Both the position numbers and the translations under genes were made by a program. From Maridesulfovibrio frigidus DSM 17176 (GTDB taxonomy: Bacteria; Desulfobacterota; Desulfovibrionia; Desulfovibrionales; Desulfovibrionaceae): a stretch of DNA of 64,000 nucleotides. Shown here piece by piece: positions 29,061 through 39,152 of this stretch. The DNA lies in contig NZ_JONL01000010.1 in NCBI RefSeq assembly GCF_000711735.1, positions 82,290 to 146,289 of the forward strand. The letters run 5' to 3'. Numbering within the stretch: position 1 is the first letter of the stretch; the number at the start of each line of letters is the position of its first letter. A model generated the notes under the pieces. It was not told where the DNA came from, ran no database searches, and was given only the letters and a program-made list of their open reading frames with translations.

Positions 29061-29110
29061 AACGAAAAGACCTAGTTATCAATTACGATAACTAGGTCTT
29101 TTCGTTTTTG
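29061..29110. terminator. Twenty-base-pair perfect inverted repeat, probable bidirectional terminator
   Basis: Arms 29061-29080 and 29087-29106 pair perfectly around AATTAC, followed on the plus strand by a T run. It lies at the 3' side of the minus-strand gene starting at 29771. The stem is longer than a normal terminator and may have another role. Confidence 0.7.
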
Positions 29111-29141
29111 GTAAATCAAAGGGAATAGCTTATGCTTAATA

Positions 29142-29771
29142 TTATTTAGCAGGTAGGGTGAAAAGTTTTTGTAAATAGTTTGTAAGTCCCTGATTTACAC
29201 CCTGACCGCACTGGGCAAAGGGGCAACCTAATTCGTATGGAACTTCGATAGGGTCTGGAGTTCCAGAATAGATTGTATCATTCACACCTTTCTCTTGTTT
29301 TATGAGAAGTTCCACAACCAAATAGCATGCATTTGGGCTGTTCTTTACACGTTCAATGCTAGGAGACCATTTTTTTATTACCACAGGGTAATTTCTAAAC
29401 GAAGATCCGTACGATAAAGATTTTGAAAATCCTACCTGCTGTGATTCTCTATGAGCAGCCGCCTTGGGGGAGATAGAACCGATGCGAGCTTCAATAAGAT
29501 AGTCCACTTCACCATATGGTTGATATTCGTAACCCATACCGGATAAAGTTTGAATTGCGTTTTGTACAATGGGGAGAGCGCCGACCTTTACTTGTTCCGG
29601 GTTACCGTTTCCTTTCAACTGAAAAAGAACAGTCTTGACGTTAAAGGAACCGGGGGCCGGGATGAAAGAAGATATCGGTGTAGGGGGAGTTGTAGAGCGA
29701 GTAGAGCAAGCTCCTAAGCAAATCATGATACAAAGTGCCAATAATTTAATCACAGTGAAATTTTTACGCAT
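29142..29771 (-). CDS. DUF4136-like lipoprotein
   Basis: 209 residues with lipobox LGAC at about residue 20. The mature domain (SFNVKTVLFQL, VQNAIQTLSGMGYEY, VDYLIEARIGS) has the pattern of DUF4136-type periplasmic lipoproteins, in which a residue-rich 'short-name, long partner' beta domain follows the anchor. Function is unknown. ATG 29771 is preferred over an upstream in-frame ATG since GGAT is close before it and the signal peptide then begins at residue 1. Confidence 0.65.
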   Translation of the reverse strand: MRKNFTVIKLLALCIMICLGACSTRSTTPPTPISSFIPAPGSFNVKTVLFQLKGNGNPEQVKVGALPIVQNAIQTLSGMGYEYQPYGEVDYLIEARIGSISPKAAAHRESQQVGFSKSLSYGSSFRNYPVVIKKWSPSIERVKNSPNACYLVVELLIKQEKGVNDTIYSGTPDPIEVPYELGCPFAQCGQGVNQGLTNYLQKLFTLPAK

Positions 29772-29891
29772 AACTATCCATTTGTTGTTTTGTTTTGAAG
29801 TAGAATTATTAGGCACAGTTTTTATGTTGCTATATAGGTCTTAGTAATTAAGACATTATATTTTGCGTCATTGTGAATTGATTTTATTTAA

Positions 29892-30221
29892 TCAATGTCC
29901 GGCGGAAGAAAAATTAAGACCGATTACACCTGCTATGACTAGTAACAAGGAAAATAGTTTTAAGGAAGTCATCTTCTCTCCAAAACAGTAAAATCCAATT
30001 ACTGCCACAACAGCTGTTCCAAGCCCAGCCCACACAGCATAGGCAACGCCGACATCTATTTTTTTCAAAACTACAGCCAGTCCCCAGAAAGATAATCCGT
30101 ACAAGACAAAGGCAGCGATAGTTGGAATGATTTTAGAGAAGCCGTCGGATAATTTTAAGAACGTGGTTGCACCAACCTCGAATAATATCGCGGCAAGAAG
30201 AATAAGCCAGCTTTGTAACAT
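29892..30221 (-). CDS. SMR-family multidrug/quaternary-ammonium exporter
   Basis: 109 residues and four transmembrane helices. The essential membrane Glu is in LFEVGATTFLKLSDG, followed by AYAVWAGLGTA, both hallmarks of the EmrE/QacE group. It works as a dimer in the inner membrane, exchanging cations for protons. The exact substrate cannot be read; guanidinium exporters belong to the same family. It stands alone. Confidence 0.93.
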   Translation of the reverse strand: MLQSWLILLAAILFEVGATTFLKLSDGFSKIIPTIAAFVLYGLSFWGLAVVLKKIDVGVAYAVWAGLGTAVVAVIGFYCFGEKMTSLKLFSLLLVIAGVIGLNFSSAGH

Positions 30222-30342
30222 TTATTACCTCTTTACTGAAATTAATTAGGAAAATAGCCAATAAATCAGTAAAGATGAGCTTTTTAACGCAAATATGGAT
30301 TGATTTATCCTTCTAACACTTTGCATTTATGAGCACATAAGC

Positions 30343-31611
30343 TTACTCAAAATCGACGCTATGAGAATCTTTACCCAGAGTAAGGCTGGCGACAACCCTA
30401 GGGGTTTGACTTATAACTTTACCTCGGCGAATAACGTAAAGCCTCGTTGGATGAAGGCGCATGGCTTCGAGCTTTGAAGTCGCTTGGAGTACCACCATAT
30501 CAGCATTACAGCCCGGGGAGAGTCCATATCCTTCAAGGTTAAGAGTTTTAGCTCCATTCGTTGTGACCGCATTAAAAAGAGCTTCCTGCTGGTCCACACC
30601 AGTCATGTGCAGGGCGTGCGCTCCCATATGTGCGACTTCAAGCATGTCATGGGTACCCATAGGATACCATGGGTCCATCACGTCATCATGCCCAAGTGAT
30701 ACGTTGATACCCTGAGCCATGAGCTCGGGGACTCGCATTAGCCCACGTCGTTTAGGATAGGCGTCATGTCGTCCCTGAAGATTCATGTTAACCAGCGGAT
30801 TGCAAACGCAGTTCATTTGAGCCTCGGCCATTAATGGCAAAAGCTTTGAAACATAATAATTATCCATGGAATGCATGCTGGTGAGATGTGATCCGGTTAC
30901 GCGCCCGTGCAAACCTAGCCGCTGAGTTTGGTAAGTGAGCATTTCAATATGGCGGGAATGGGGATCGTCAGATTCATCACAGTGCATGTCCACCATAAGC
31001 CCTCGCTCTGCCGCCATTTCGCAGAGTAGCTTTATTGACTTACTACCATCGTCCATAGTTCTCTCAAAGTGCGGAATGCCACCCACCACATCCACTCCTT
31101 TGTCCAAAGCTCTTTGCATAAGAGCTAGCCCATCCTTACAGCGAAGTAATCCGTCTTGCGGAAAAGCTACAAGCTGAATATCTATGAAATTTTTCATTTC
31201 TGCGCGAACTTCTAGTAAAACGTCCACAGCCATGAGGCTCGGATCAGTGGTATCTACATGCGACCTTATGGCAAGATTTCCTTTGGCAATAGCCCACGTT
31301 ATAAGCTTGAGAGCTCGTTTTTTGATGCCCTCAGGAGTTAAGTCCGGCTTAAGTTCTCCCCAAATTTTGATTCCTTCTAGAAGGGTGCCAGATTGGTTCA
31401 GTCTAGGCATGCCCATGGAAAGCGTAGCATCCATGTGAAAATGAGAATCCACGAATGGCGGCGTAACTAGCTGCCCCTCAGCGTCAATAATCTTCACTGC
31501 ATCCGCTTTAATGGCAGGACTAATTTCAACGATTTTTCCATCTTTGCAACCAATGTCCACAAGATCGTTCTGTCCATCTACAGTGCTATTTTTGATGATA
31601 AGTTCGAGCAT
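30343..31611 (-). CDS. codA: Cytosine deaminase
   Basis: 422 residues, close to the 427 of E. coli CodA. Metal motifs: SHFHMD (His57, His59), VDMHCDESDDPHSRH, TGSHLTSMHSMDNYY, and the catalytic Asp region LGHDDVMDPWYPMG. It converts cytosine to uracil and ammonia, or isoguanine to xanthine. It starts nine bases after the stop of the exopolysaccharide glycosyltransferase gene, with AAGGAG in the gap, so it is the last gene of the polysaccharide operon, an unusual place. Confidence 0.94.
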   Translation of the reverse strand: MLELIIKNSTVDGQNDLVDIGCKDGKIVEISPAIKADAVKIIDAEGQLVTPPFVDSHFHMDATLSMGMPRLNQSGTLLEGIKIWGELKPDLTPEGIKKRALKLITWAIAKGNLAIRSHVDTTDPSLMAVDVLLEVRAEMKNFIDIQLVAFPQDGLLRCKDGLALMQRALDKGVDVVGGIPHFERTMDDGSKSIKLLCEMAAERGLMVDMHCDESDDPHSRHIEMLTYQTQRLGLHGRVTGSHLTSMHSMDNYYVSKLLPLMAEAQMNCVCNPLVNMNLQGRHDAYPKRRGLMRVPELMAQGINVSLGHDDVMDPWYPMGTHDMLEVAHMGAHALHMTGVDQQEALFNAVTTNGAKTLNLEGYGLSPGCNADMVVLQATSKLEAMRLHPTRLYVIRRGKVISQTPRVVASLTLGKDSHSVDFE

Positions 31612-31620
31612 TGGGGCTCC

Positions 31621-32922
31621 TTATTTAACGTTTAAAATATCGGAATTGAGGGAGTTTATACTCTCATTAAAAAAGTGAACCAGTTTGCGCGAATTTATAC
31701 GCATGTCGAATTCCTTTAAAACTTTTTCTCTTCCGGATGATCCCATCGTTCTCCCCAATTCTTCATTTTCTATGAGAGATTGAATTGCTTGTGCGAGCGG
31801 TTCTTCTTGCTTTGGTGGGACGAGGAAACCGTTTACTCCATCTTCCACGAGCTCAGGAATGCCAGATAGTCTGGTTGTGACCACGGGTAATCCTACACAC
31901 ATGGCTTCCATTAGTGAGACTGGTATTCCTTCCATATCTCCTCTAGCTCCTTGCACGCTCGCCATGACAGCTATATCCGCTTGTAGTGTTAATTCTGAAA
32001 CTTCTTTACGAGGTAGAGCTCCGTGTACAATCACATTTTCCGTAAGGTTCAGTGCTGCGATTTCGCTTTCTACCTGAGTTCGAAGCGGACCGTCTCCTAC
32101 CAAGTGTATTAGAAAATCTGGCTCAGTAGAATTAGTCTTTAATTTGTTAAGTACTCTTCGGCAGGCTTTTAATAAGTATGTATGACCTTTCATATCTTTG
32201 AATGACGCTACGCATATTAATCGTATTGGGCCGGGAGTACGTATTTCAGGACGTGGCTTAAATACTGTAGGATCTACACCGCAGTGGATGGTGTGCAATT
32301 TACTGTTTAGTTCGATTCCAAAGCGCTCAGTAATCCAGTTCCGGTTGAATTCAGATATTACAACAGCAAATTGTGCTTCTTTGAGTTTTATATCCAGCAT
32401 ACGTGTATCCATGAATATGTCATGAGCATGGGCCGTGAAACTGTATGGAATTCCAGTTAGCCGGTTTACAATAAGTGCTGCTGTGGTAGCGTGAGTCGCA
32501 AAATGGGCATGCACATGACGCACATTATTTTTTTGCATATCACAGGAAAAGTGCACGGCCTTTGCCCATATGGCTAATGTGCCGGCAATAAATTTGGGGC
32601 TTGGAAATGCTTTAAGAATGAGTTCTGAGAAGGTGCGAAAATATTTTAGCGGTGAATGTGCTATAAAAAGCAGGTTTGACTTGATAATTTCTATTGATAG
32701 AAATGGTAGATAGCGAGCGCGGAGTGTAAATTGCTTGGTTTCAGGGTGTTCTGCAGAATCATGGTGCCGTAGCAGGGGGTATAGTTCAATGTGTAATCCT
32801 GCGTGTTCCACCTCAAGCATTTCATAGAGTACAAACGTTTCAGTTACCTTGGGAAAGCGGGACATTGTGTAGGCAATTGTTTTGTCTGATTGCAGGGATT
32901 CAGTCTTCTGTGCAAGACTCAT
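31621..32922 (-). CDS. Family 4 glycosyltransferase, exopolysaccharide assembly
   Basis: 433 residues with a GT-B fold. The N-terminal part has SRFPKVTETFVLYEM, as in colanic-acid-type transferases, and HVHAHFATHATTAALI; the C-terminal donor-binding part has PVSLMEAMCVGLPVVTT and GIPELVEDGVNGFLVPP. It is cytoplasmic and adds a sugar to the lipid-linked unit. Its start overlaps the stop of the preceding glycosyltransferase by four bases. Confidence 0.9.
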   Translation of the reverse strand: MSLAQKTESLQSDKTIAYTMSRFPKVTETFVLYEMLEVEHAGLHIELYPLLRHHDSAEHPETKQFTLRARYLPFLSIEIIKSNLLFIAHSPLKYFRTFSELILKAFPSPKFIAGTLAIWAKAVHFSCDMQKNNVRHVHAHFATHATTAALIVNRLTGIPYSFTAHAHDIFMDTRMLDIKLKEAQFAVVISEFNRNWITERFGIELNSKLHTIHCGVDPTVFKPRPEIRTPGPIRLICVASFKDMKGHTYLLKACRRVLNKLKTNSTEPDFLIHLVGDGPLRTQVESEIAALNLTENVIVHGALPRKEVSELTLQADIAVMASVQGARGDMEGIPVSLMEAMCVGLPVVTTRLSGIPELVEDGVNGFLVPPKQEEPLAQAIQSLIENEELGRTMGSSGREKVLKEFDMRINSRKLVHFFNESINSLNSDILNVK

Positions 32923-34100
32923 TTGGGTATCACTTCAGCTGTCTTGATAGGATCCCATTTATTGAACTTTTTACCGGTTATTGTATCCCAAAGAGCAAGA
33001 AGTCCACCCCAGTTTCCAAGTATGAAATAGTATCCAGCATAGCTTATTTTTCTGATAAAAACCGGGCCTTGGTGTTCAAACAGGCGGTGCATTGCAGCCA
33101 GAAGGTAACAAAAGATCTGAGCAACTAGCAGGGTAGTTATTGTCAGTGACTCTGGGGCTAGTATCATGCAGGAAAACAACAGGCCCAAAAGAGCCAGAGG
33201 AAGTATGCGCCGTAAGACTTTGTTAATGAACAGGCTGAACGCGAAAAGTCCATAGTGAAGTGGATTAAGCAAACTCCGTTTGGACATTATTCCACGTAAA
33301 CTCCCGTTTACAATGCGCCTGCGGCGTATAATCTCATGTTCCCGGTGCTGTGAGGGAATTGGGATTGAAGCTAGAGCTCGTGGTTCAAATACAAAACAGT
33401 ATCCGGCTTCCACAACACATAGCGCTGTGTAAAGATCATCAGTTACCCCCTCAGGTAGTGATGGAAAAAGTTTACGGCGTACACAGTAGATCTTTCCGTC
33501 ATTGGAAGAAATGGAGCATTTGATACTTTCTTGTACTTTTATGTAGCTGTCAAAGGTCGTATATAAATGTTGAGCAGCCCCAAGTGCTCCTTTGTTGGCT
33601 ATAATACTTCTCTTGCCACAAACACCACCGATGGTTGAGTCGCATAAACGAGAAGCCATCATAGTGAGTGCATCGCTATTCAAAATAGCATCTGCGTCTG
33701 TAAGAAAAACTAAATCGTTTTCCAACATTGGGAGGGCTATATTGATGCATTTGTTTTTTCCTTGGTGTTCTTCAAGGATAAGACTTCGTATGCAGGGATT
33801 AGCGTTTTTTAGTATGTCTTCAGTTCCGTCATCTGAGCCATCTGAAACAAAGAATATATCTAGTCGTCCTTTTGGATAATCCAGAGCTAGACAGTTTTCA
33901 ATTTTAGCAGGAAGTAATGCTTCACCATTCCTGACCACAATTAGCAACGTCGCTTTCGGAGGAATGAATACATTATTCTTGCAGGGGATAGGCTCAATCT
34001 TCAAATGAGAACTGAACAGACTTAAGAGAACCGGGTACAGGAAAAAGGTTACGGGTATCGCTGCCGATATCAGGAAAATGCACCATGCAAAAATAATCAT
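32919..34100 (-). CDS. Membrane family 2 glycosyltransferase
   Basis: 393 residues: an N-terminal helix (about 5-30), a GT2 domain (LLIVVRNGEALLPAKIENC, FVSDGSDDGTEDIL, VFLTDADAILNSDAL with the DxD) and about three C-terminal membrane helices. The R-rich HEIIRRRRIVNGS occupies the place of the QxxRW acceptor motif. The architecture is of the ExoU/IcaA type. Four-base overlaps on both sides show a tight operon. Confidence 0.9.
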   Translation of the reverse strand: MIIFAWCIFLISAAIPVTFFLYPVLLSLFSSHLKIEPIPCKNNVFIPPKATLLIVVRNGEALLPAKIENCLALDYPKGRLDIFFVSDGSDDGTEDILKNANPCIRSLILEEHQGKNKCINIALPMLENDLVFLTDADAILNSDALTMMASRLCDSTIGGVCGKRSIIANKGALGAAQHLYTTFDSYIKVQESIKCSISSNDGKIYCVRRKLFPSLPEGVTDDLYTALCVVEAGYCFVFEPRALASIPIPSQHREHEIIRRRRIVNGSLRGIMSKRSLLNPLHYGLFAFSLFINKVLRRILPLALLGLLFSCMILAPESLTITTLLVAQIFCYLLAAMHRLFEHQGPVFIRKISYAGYYFILGNWGGLLALWDTITGKKFNKWDPIKTAEVIPK

Positions 34101-35506
34101 TTTACACCTTCATGATTCTCTAGTGAAAGGTTTAGAGCTACCTGCGACATTGCTAATGTCACTAGTAGATACTTTTGGAACAGATCGCTAAAGAGCAGAA
34201 GGAAAAATAGTAGAACTAAATATGACAATCTGTAGGTTTTCGTAATCATAGCCATATCATTGTTTTTGTTAGCTATAAAGTTGCGGATAGCCCTGTTGTA
34301 GTTGCGAAGGCCCTGAATAAGAGCTCCAAGAAATAGAGAAAGGCTCATTAGTCCGCCGCCGACTAGAACTTCGAGGTAAGTGTTATGTGCAGGGCGTTCG
34401 CGATCATGCCCGGACCTGACCATTTTGTCGGCAATAGGGTTTGCTGCGTAGTATTTTTTGAAAACTCCCGGTCCTGATCCAAAAACAGGACTTGCTAAGA
34501 ATCTTTCCCAGCCAACGATAAGATAGGATGCACGTCGCTTGAGTGATCGGTCTTTTTGACCGAATGAAACCAGACTGGCCTGTCTTTCCCAGTATGAGGA
34601 GGGGATTACTGATATAGCGCCTACAACAAGAAATCCTGCCAGAGCCAGAATAAGACCAAGATAACGTGCAGACAACAGGCTGGCGTAAGTGAATGCAATC
34701 CCAGTTGAAAGTAGGACTAGTAAGAGCATTCCGCCTCGAGAGTATGTTGTCACCAATCCCAGTAGATTCACGCATATAAGTAATAGAGCTAAGAGCCTAA
34801 TGGACGTGCGCTTGTTCTTTACGAGCATGCGGGCCAGAAAAGGCATAACAAATAGGATCATTAGTGAAAGGGAGTTAGGATCTGTTGTAGCTCCAAGGCC
34901 ACGTTTAAAGCCGCCTCCACCAACTTTTTCAGCAAACCACGAAATATTGAAGAAAAAACCAAGTGCTGCAAGAAAAGAACCCGTGGAAATACTGGCGATT
35001 ATCACATTTGGAAGTATGCGCTTAAACCCTTTTCGGGTGACAAGGATCATACCCAGTCCGATAAATAAGTAAGCCACGGCCTGGAGTATAACGGTTTTCA
35101 TGGCAGCTTTTGGATAGGCTGAATACATAGAAACAACTAAAGATAAGGCGAGGTATGGCATCAGCCAGATCCATAGTTTAGAGCTTAGCCCCAATTTTTC
35201 CTGTTTGTCTGTGAGTAGTCTGATGGCAAGAAAAAAGACAATGCAAAAGGCCAAAATCCAATGGAGTCGTAAATACTCCAAGCCACCGATATTGCGGTAA
35301 GCTGCAAAAGGCAGAGAAAATATTATAGCCATGTAACCTAGCTCGAGGTTACGTGATACCAGAAAAAAGAATACCAGTCCCAATCCAGGGGCTACTGCCA
35401 AGATAGGTTTGTGTGTTGTCAGCAGAAAAAGAGAAAGTCCAATAGTTACTGCCGCAGCAATGACGTATACTGGATTGAATCCCTTGCTATTATTAGTGTC
35501 GTTCAT
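34097..35506 (-). CDS. Wzy/O-antigen-ligase-family polymerase
   Basis: 469 residues and about twelve hydrophobic segments. The large periplasmic loop has GSGPGVFKKYYAANP and SGHDRERPAHNTYLEVLVGGG, matching the 'H-N-x-x-L' signature of WaaL/Wzy enzymes. It most likely polymerises repeat units at the outer face of the inner membrane. Position in the cluster supports a polymerase rather than a ligase. Confidence 0.88.
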   Translation of the reverse strand: MNDTNNSKGFNPVYVIAAAVTIGLSLFLLTTHKPILAVAPGLGLVFFFLVSRNLELGYMAIIFSLPFAAYRNIGGLEYLRLHWILAFCIVFFLAIRLLTDKQEKLGLSSKLWIWLMPYLALSLVVSMYSAYPKAAMKTVILQAVAYLFIGLGMILVTRKGFKRILPNVIIASISTGSFLAALGFFFNISWFAEKVGGGGFKRGLGATTDPNSLSLMILFVMPFLARMLVKNKRTSIRLLALLLICVNLLGLVTTYSRGGMLLLVLLSTGIAFTYASLLSARYLGLILALAGFLVVGAISVIPSSYWERQASLVSFGQKDRSLKRRASYLIVGWERFLASPVFGSGPGVFKKYYAANPIADKMVRSGHDRERPAHNTYLEVLVGGGLMSLSLFLGALIQGLRNYNRAIRNFIANKNNDMAMITKTYRLSYLVLLFFLLLFSDLFQKYLLVTLAMSQVALNLSLENHEGVK

Positions 35507-35521
35507 AATTGTATAGACGGG

Positions 35522-36667
35522 TTATGCAATGCTCATTTTCAAATAATATTTGTCTATAATGTACTTCTGTAGGGGACTTTCGCTTTCGTAGATGATTACA
35601 TATTCATATTGGTATTCACTACGGGGGGGAGTTGCTCTTTTTACTACCACTTGCCCTCTACCGTATGCCCGCTTGTTTTTAGATCTCCCTCCTTTTTTTA
35701 AAGAGGTCTCCATACGAATACTGTATATCTGGTCAGTCAATTTCTCATTTGTCCAAAAACGGCAATGAGTCTCGTTAATATCTTTAAGCAAGCCGGGTGC
35801 CAAATACCCTGCATATCTGTATGCAGGCGTCTTAGCGTGTTTATCCGTGTTCTCTTCAAAAGGCGCAAAGCAAATTTGAGCTTGCTCAAGTATTACGCGC
35901 TGTAGACGCCGTTTCTCAGTATAACGGTTTAGGAGTTTCGTGTTTATAATCCCATCCAGAAAAAGGCGTGCTACTTTTTTTGCCATGTTGCATATAAGAG
36001 CCCGTGTTCCGTAGCAGGCTATTTGTATGTCTTTTAAAAGCTGTCCTTCGCGCATGGAAAGGTTGTTATTAATATAAGCGCGGATGTGTTTTGGGGTGCT
36101 GTGCGGGGTAAACAGTTGGGTATAGCCCACCAAGCCTGGGTACATCAGGAAACGTCTATCATACCTAGGAATAGTGGCGCACAGCTTCTGATATACTTCC
36201 GGGCGAACCGGTCTCGGACCGACAAGAACCATGTCACCAAGCAGGACGTTTATAAACTGTGGAAGTTCATCCAGTCTGGTTTCACGTAGAAAGTTACCCA
36301 AGCGTGTATGCATTCCATGTTTTGAGCTGTAGATTTCAGCCCCTATTTTCTCCTGCGCACCTACAGGAAGAGTCCTGAACTTGAATATATAAAACATTGT
36401 TTTTTTATAACCAAGCCTTGCTCCACTATAAAAAATAGGGCCTGGGTCATATATCTTAATAAGGATTATTATAATCAAGAATGCTGGAAGTAAAAAAAGC
36501 AGGATAACTAAAGCCACAAGCTTGTTAATGACCATTCTGAGAGTGGAATTTTGCTTATTTTCATTCTGTAGAGGATTTTTATTAGTATCCTGAGAATCGC
36601 TTTGGCATGTTGTTTTTTGATCACCGGCGGCATTGTTTTGTGCCTCTACTTTTTCAATTAAATTCAT
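35522..36667 (-). CDS. Initiating sugar transferase (polyprenyl phosphosugar transferase, WcaJ/ExoY type)
   Basis: 381 residues. One membrane hairpin ([20 protein letters not shown]), then the catalytic bacterial sugar transferase domain: [50 protein letters not shown] and [11 protein letters not shown]. It starts the repeat unit by loading the first sugar phosphate on undecaprenyl phosphate. There is an N-terminal polar extension (1-40) and an extra C-terminal region of about 130 basic residues not usual for the family. Its start overlaps the chain-length gene by four bases. Confidence 0.93.
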   Translation of the reverse strand: MNLIEKVEAQNNAAGDQKTTCQSDSQDTNKNPLQNENKQNSTLRMVINKLVALVILLFLLPAFLIIIILIKIYDPGPIFYSGARLGYKKTMFYIFKFRTLPVGAQEKIGAEIYSSKHGMHTRLGNFLRETRLDELPQFINVLLGDMVLVGPRPVRPEVYQKLCATIPRYDRRFLMYPGLVGYTQLFTPHSTPKHIRAYINNNLSMREGQLLKDIQIACYGTRALICNMAKKVARLFLDGIINTKLLNRYTEKRRLQRVILEQAQICFAPFEENTDKHAKTPAYRYAGYLAPGLLKDINETHCRFWTNEKLTDQIYSIRMETSLKKGGRSKNKRAYGRGQVVVKRATPPRSEYQYEYVIIYESESPLQKYIIDKYYLKMSIA

Positions 36668-38076
36668 GTCTTAGTGGCCTTTTTGTCCGTCGCGTGAGGG
36701 TCAAGTACCCATCTAGGGATAGTAAATATAGTTTCCAACCCTGCGTACTTTTCTGAATCTTCGGGAGTTTTGAATGTGTGATCAAAAAATTCTTTAATGA
36801 ATCCAAGGCTGAGGCCGGTTATAAAACCTGCCAGCAGGGCAATGGGCAACAACATTTTGACATTTGGGAAGACTGCTTTGCCTGTGGTCATGGGGGTGCT
36901 TAGCACCGAAACCCGGAATAAAGCTCCAACATCATTGCTTCCGCCTATTCGTGCTTCTTCAAGACGTTTTGCAAATGTCCCATAAGAGTGCTTTAATAAG
37001 TCTATTTCTCGTTGGATGCGCTGCTGCTGGATGAGCTGAGTATGCAATTCAACGTTTCGGATTGAAATTTCGTTGAGGCGTTGGTTGATAATGCTGATTC
37101 TCTCGATACCACTATCGAGTATGTTACGTTGATTTTCGACGTATTCCTTCATTTCGTTGCGTAATCTACCGTATATATTTTGTATTTGTTCCCGTATAGC
37201 TACCGATTTGGGGTGTGTTTTCGTGTATATTCGCAGCAAGTTACCTTCTTCAATTATTAGCTTTTGAAGTTTTTCACTCAACTGGTTGATGCTGATGTTC
37301 TCAATAAAAGAGAAAAAGTTCAGGCTCTTAGACCGGAGAGAGTTGTCAAGATGGTCAATGAGTCCTTCGCGTTCAACTATGTCATTTTCAAGCTGACTAA
37401 GTTGCTGTTCCATATCCCGCTTACGAGTAAGGTTGTGCTCTATTTCAACATTGGGGTTGGGAGCTCCAGTGCGGCCGACTAGTTCTATTAGTTTTGTTTC
37501 GTTACCCTCAAGGTCTTTCTTGAAGCGGTCGACTTGATCGGAAAAGAATTGTTTAACTTTTCCTGGATTGTATATACCCCCACGGTAGCTGACATAGGCG
37601 GTTATGATATGATCTAGAGTTATTTTAGCCTTTTCGGCGTCGGTGCCGGATATTGCGACTTCAATAATATTTGAATTTGGAACAACATTTATATCAAGTT
37701 TTTTTTGTAGCTGTATAACTTTTTGAGAAATGATATCAGGGTCTAAGTCCTCTTGTGTATAGTACTCGTCATTTGCAACCATAGTACGGATTGTGTTTTC
37801 CAATACGTCTGGTGACATCAAAATTTGGACTTCTGAAGCAAGGTCTTCTTTGTTAAGCTCAAAATTTCTTATTTGTGTATCTTCCAAAGCTTCTGGGCTT
37901 TTTTCAACTTTTTTACCTTTAACTAGAACCTCAGCAACTGCGGAATATTGTGGAGGCCAGAAAAGACCCACCAGTGCGGCGAAAAGCACAAAGGTAACAG
38001 TAGTACTAAGTATCAGATTTTTCTGAACAAAGAATATCGTGACTATTTCACGGAGATGATTTTCAGTTCTTATCAT
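36664..38076 (-). CDS. Polysaccharide co-polymerase (Wzz/GumC-type chain-length protein)
   Basis: 470 residues. One helix near 20-40, a long periplasmic coiled-coil region (about 190-360, rich in Leu/Glu/Gln), and a second helix near 418-440 (PIALLAGFITGLSLGFIKEFF). No cytoplasmic kinase domain follows, so the kinase would be a separate protein, matching the SPOR/kinase-like gene two positions upstream. It sets chain length and links the polymerase to the outer-membrane exporter. Confidence 0.9.
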   Translation of the reverse strand: MIRTENHLREIVTIFFVQKNLILSTTVTFVLFAALVGLFWPPQYSAVAEVLVKGKKVEKSPEALEDTQIRNFELNKEDLASEVQILMSPDVLENTIRTMVANDEYYTQEDLDPDIISQKVIQLQKKLDINVVPNSNIIEVAISGTDAEKAKITLDHIITAYVSYRGGIYNPGKVKQFFSDQVDRFKKDLEGNETKLIELVGRTGAPNPNVEIEHNLTRKRDMEQQLSQLENDIVEREGLIDHLDNSLRSKSLNFFSFIENISINQLSEKLQKLIIEEGNLLRIYTKTHPKSVAIREQIQNIYGRLRNEMKEYVENQRNILDSGIERISIINQRLNEISIRNVELHTQLIQQQRIQREIDLLKHSYGTFAKRLEEARIGGSNDVGALFRVSVLSTPMTTGKAVFPNVKMLLPIALLAGFITGLSLGFIKEFFDHTFKTPEDSEKYAGLETIFTIPRWVLDPHATDKKATKT

Positions 38077-38089
38077 AAATTATACTCAT

Positions 38090-39145
38090 CTAGTTACTAA
38101 TACCAAAGGTGTCACCACCGAATGAAATTCCCCATCCGCGGAACATTATAATCTGGCTGATAGCTTCTGACATTCTGCTTGCTTCATAAACACCGGATTC
38201 AGCAACGTAAACAATATCATCAGGCATGAGATAGAAGAAATCACCCCCTGTCGGTGAAGACATCGCTTTGGCAAGGTTTGCAACAGTAGATTTGAACTGA
38301 TTGCCCTTGCGACGGAAAACCATAATATCATCTAAACTGGCTTCAGGAGTAGCTCCTTGGGCCAGAGCCAGGGCTTGAAATATTGTGATCGGTTTGTTGA
38401 TTTTGTATGATCCTGGTTTGAGAACTTGGCCAAGAACATAGACCGTGCTTCCGGCATGGTCCTGCAGAAACAGGTCAACGTGTAGCCCTTTAAGGTATGA
38501 TTTATAAAAAGTATCCAGCTCTTTTTTTACTTGTTGCATAGATTTGTTGGACACCATCAAATCTCCAAGCATAGGAAAAGTTGCGTATCCGTCCGGGCGA
38601 ACTGTAACCAGTCGGCTTAAACCTCGGGAAGCAGTGTGTAGATCTTTTTTTAATTCTTTAATGCGTTCGCGGAATTCATCAACTGTCACGTATAATTGTG
38701 GATCGCGAAGAAACTTGGAATACTTTTTTTTCAGATTGTCCTGAAGCTGACCTGGGGACTGATTAATTACGCTTACGTCTCCAACGTAGGCAAGGGTGAT
38801 CTTTCCGTCCGGCCTTACGCGTTGAGTTTCGTTCAGGTCAGGAAGCTGAACAAATTTAATTGTGAGCGTGTCATTGGCTGTAATTATATACTTCTCAACT
38901 TCATGCAGAGTCTTGATTTGGAAAAGAACATCAAGGACATCTCCTGGAGTGAGTGAGTAGCTAGGGAAAAGGCCGCTTGTAGGCGGGTATATCCCTTTAT
39001 CAGCACTAAAGGTGGTAGTGCCAATATCAGTTTCCTGCCCTGGTACTAGAGCCGAGCGGGGAGAACAAGCTGACAACAGTGCTATGAGCAAGGTTGTTAG
39101 AAGCAAGTAGGAAATGATATTTATTTTTTTATGTAAATTAACCAT
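38090..39145 (-). CDS. Outer-membrane polysaccharide export lipoprotein (Wza/OPX type)
   Basis: 351 residues with lipobox LSAC (about residue 27). The Poly_export domain starts with SYSLTPGDVLDVLF and includes RVRPDGKITLAYVGDV; a later SLBB-like segment holds VYVLGQVLKPGSYKI and FQALALAQGA. Forms the outer-membrane exit channel. Seven bases separate it from the preceding kinase-like gene. Confidence 0.93.
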   Translation of the reverse strand: MVNLHKKINIISYLLLTTLLIALLSACSPRSALVPGQETDIGTTTFSADKGIYPPTSGLFPSYSLTPGDVLDVLFQIKTLHEVEKYIITANDTLTIKFVQLPDLNETQRVRPDGKITLAYVGDVSVINQSPGQLQDNLKKKYSKFLRDPQLYVTVDEFRERIKELKKDLHTASRGLSRLVTVRPDGYATFPMLGDLMVSNKSMQQVKKELDTFYKSYLKGLHVDLFLQDHAGSTVYVLGQVLKPGSYKINKPITIFQALALAQGATPEASLDDIMVFRRKGNQFKSTVANLAKAMSSPTGGDFFYLMPDDIVYVAESGVYEASRMSEAISQIIMFRGWGISFGGDTFGISN

Positions 39146-39152
39146 AATGACG

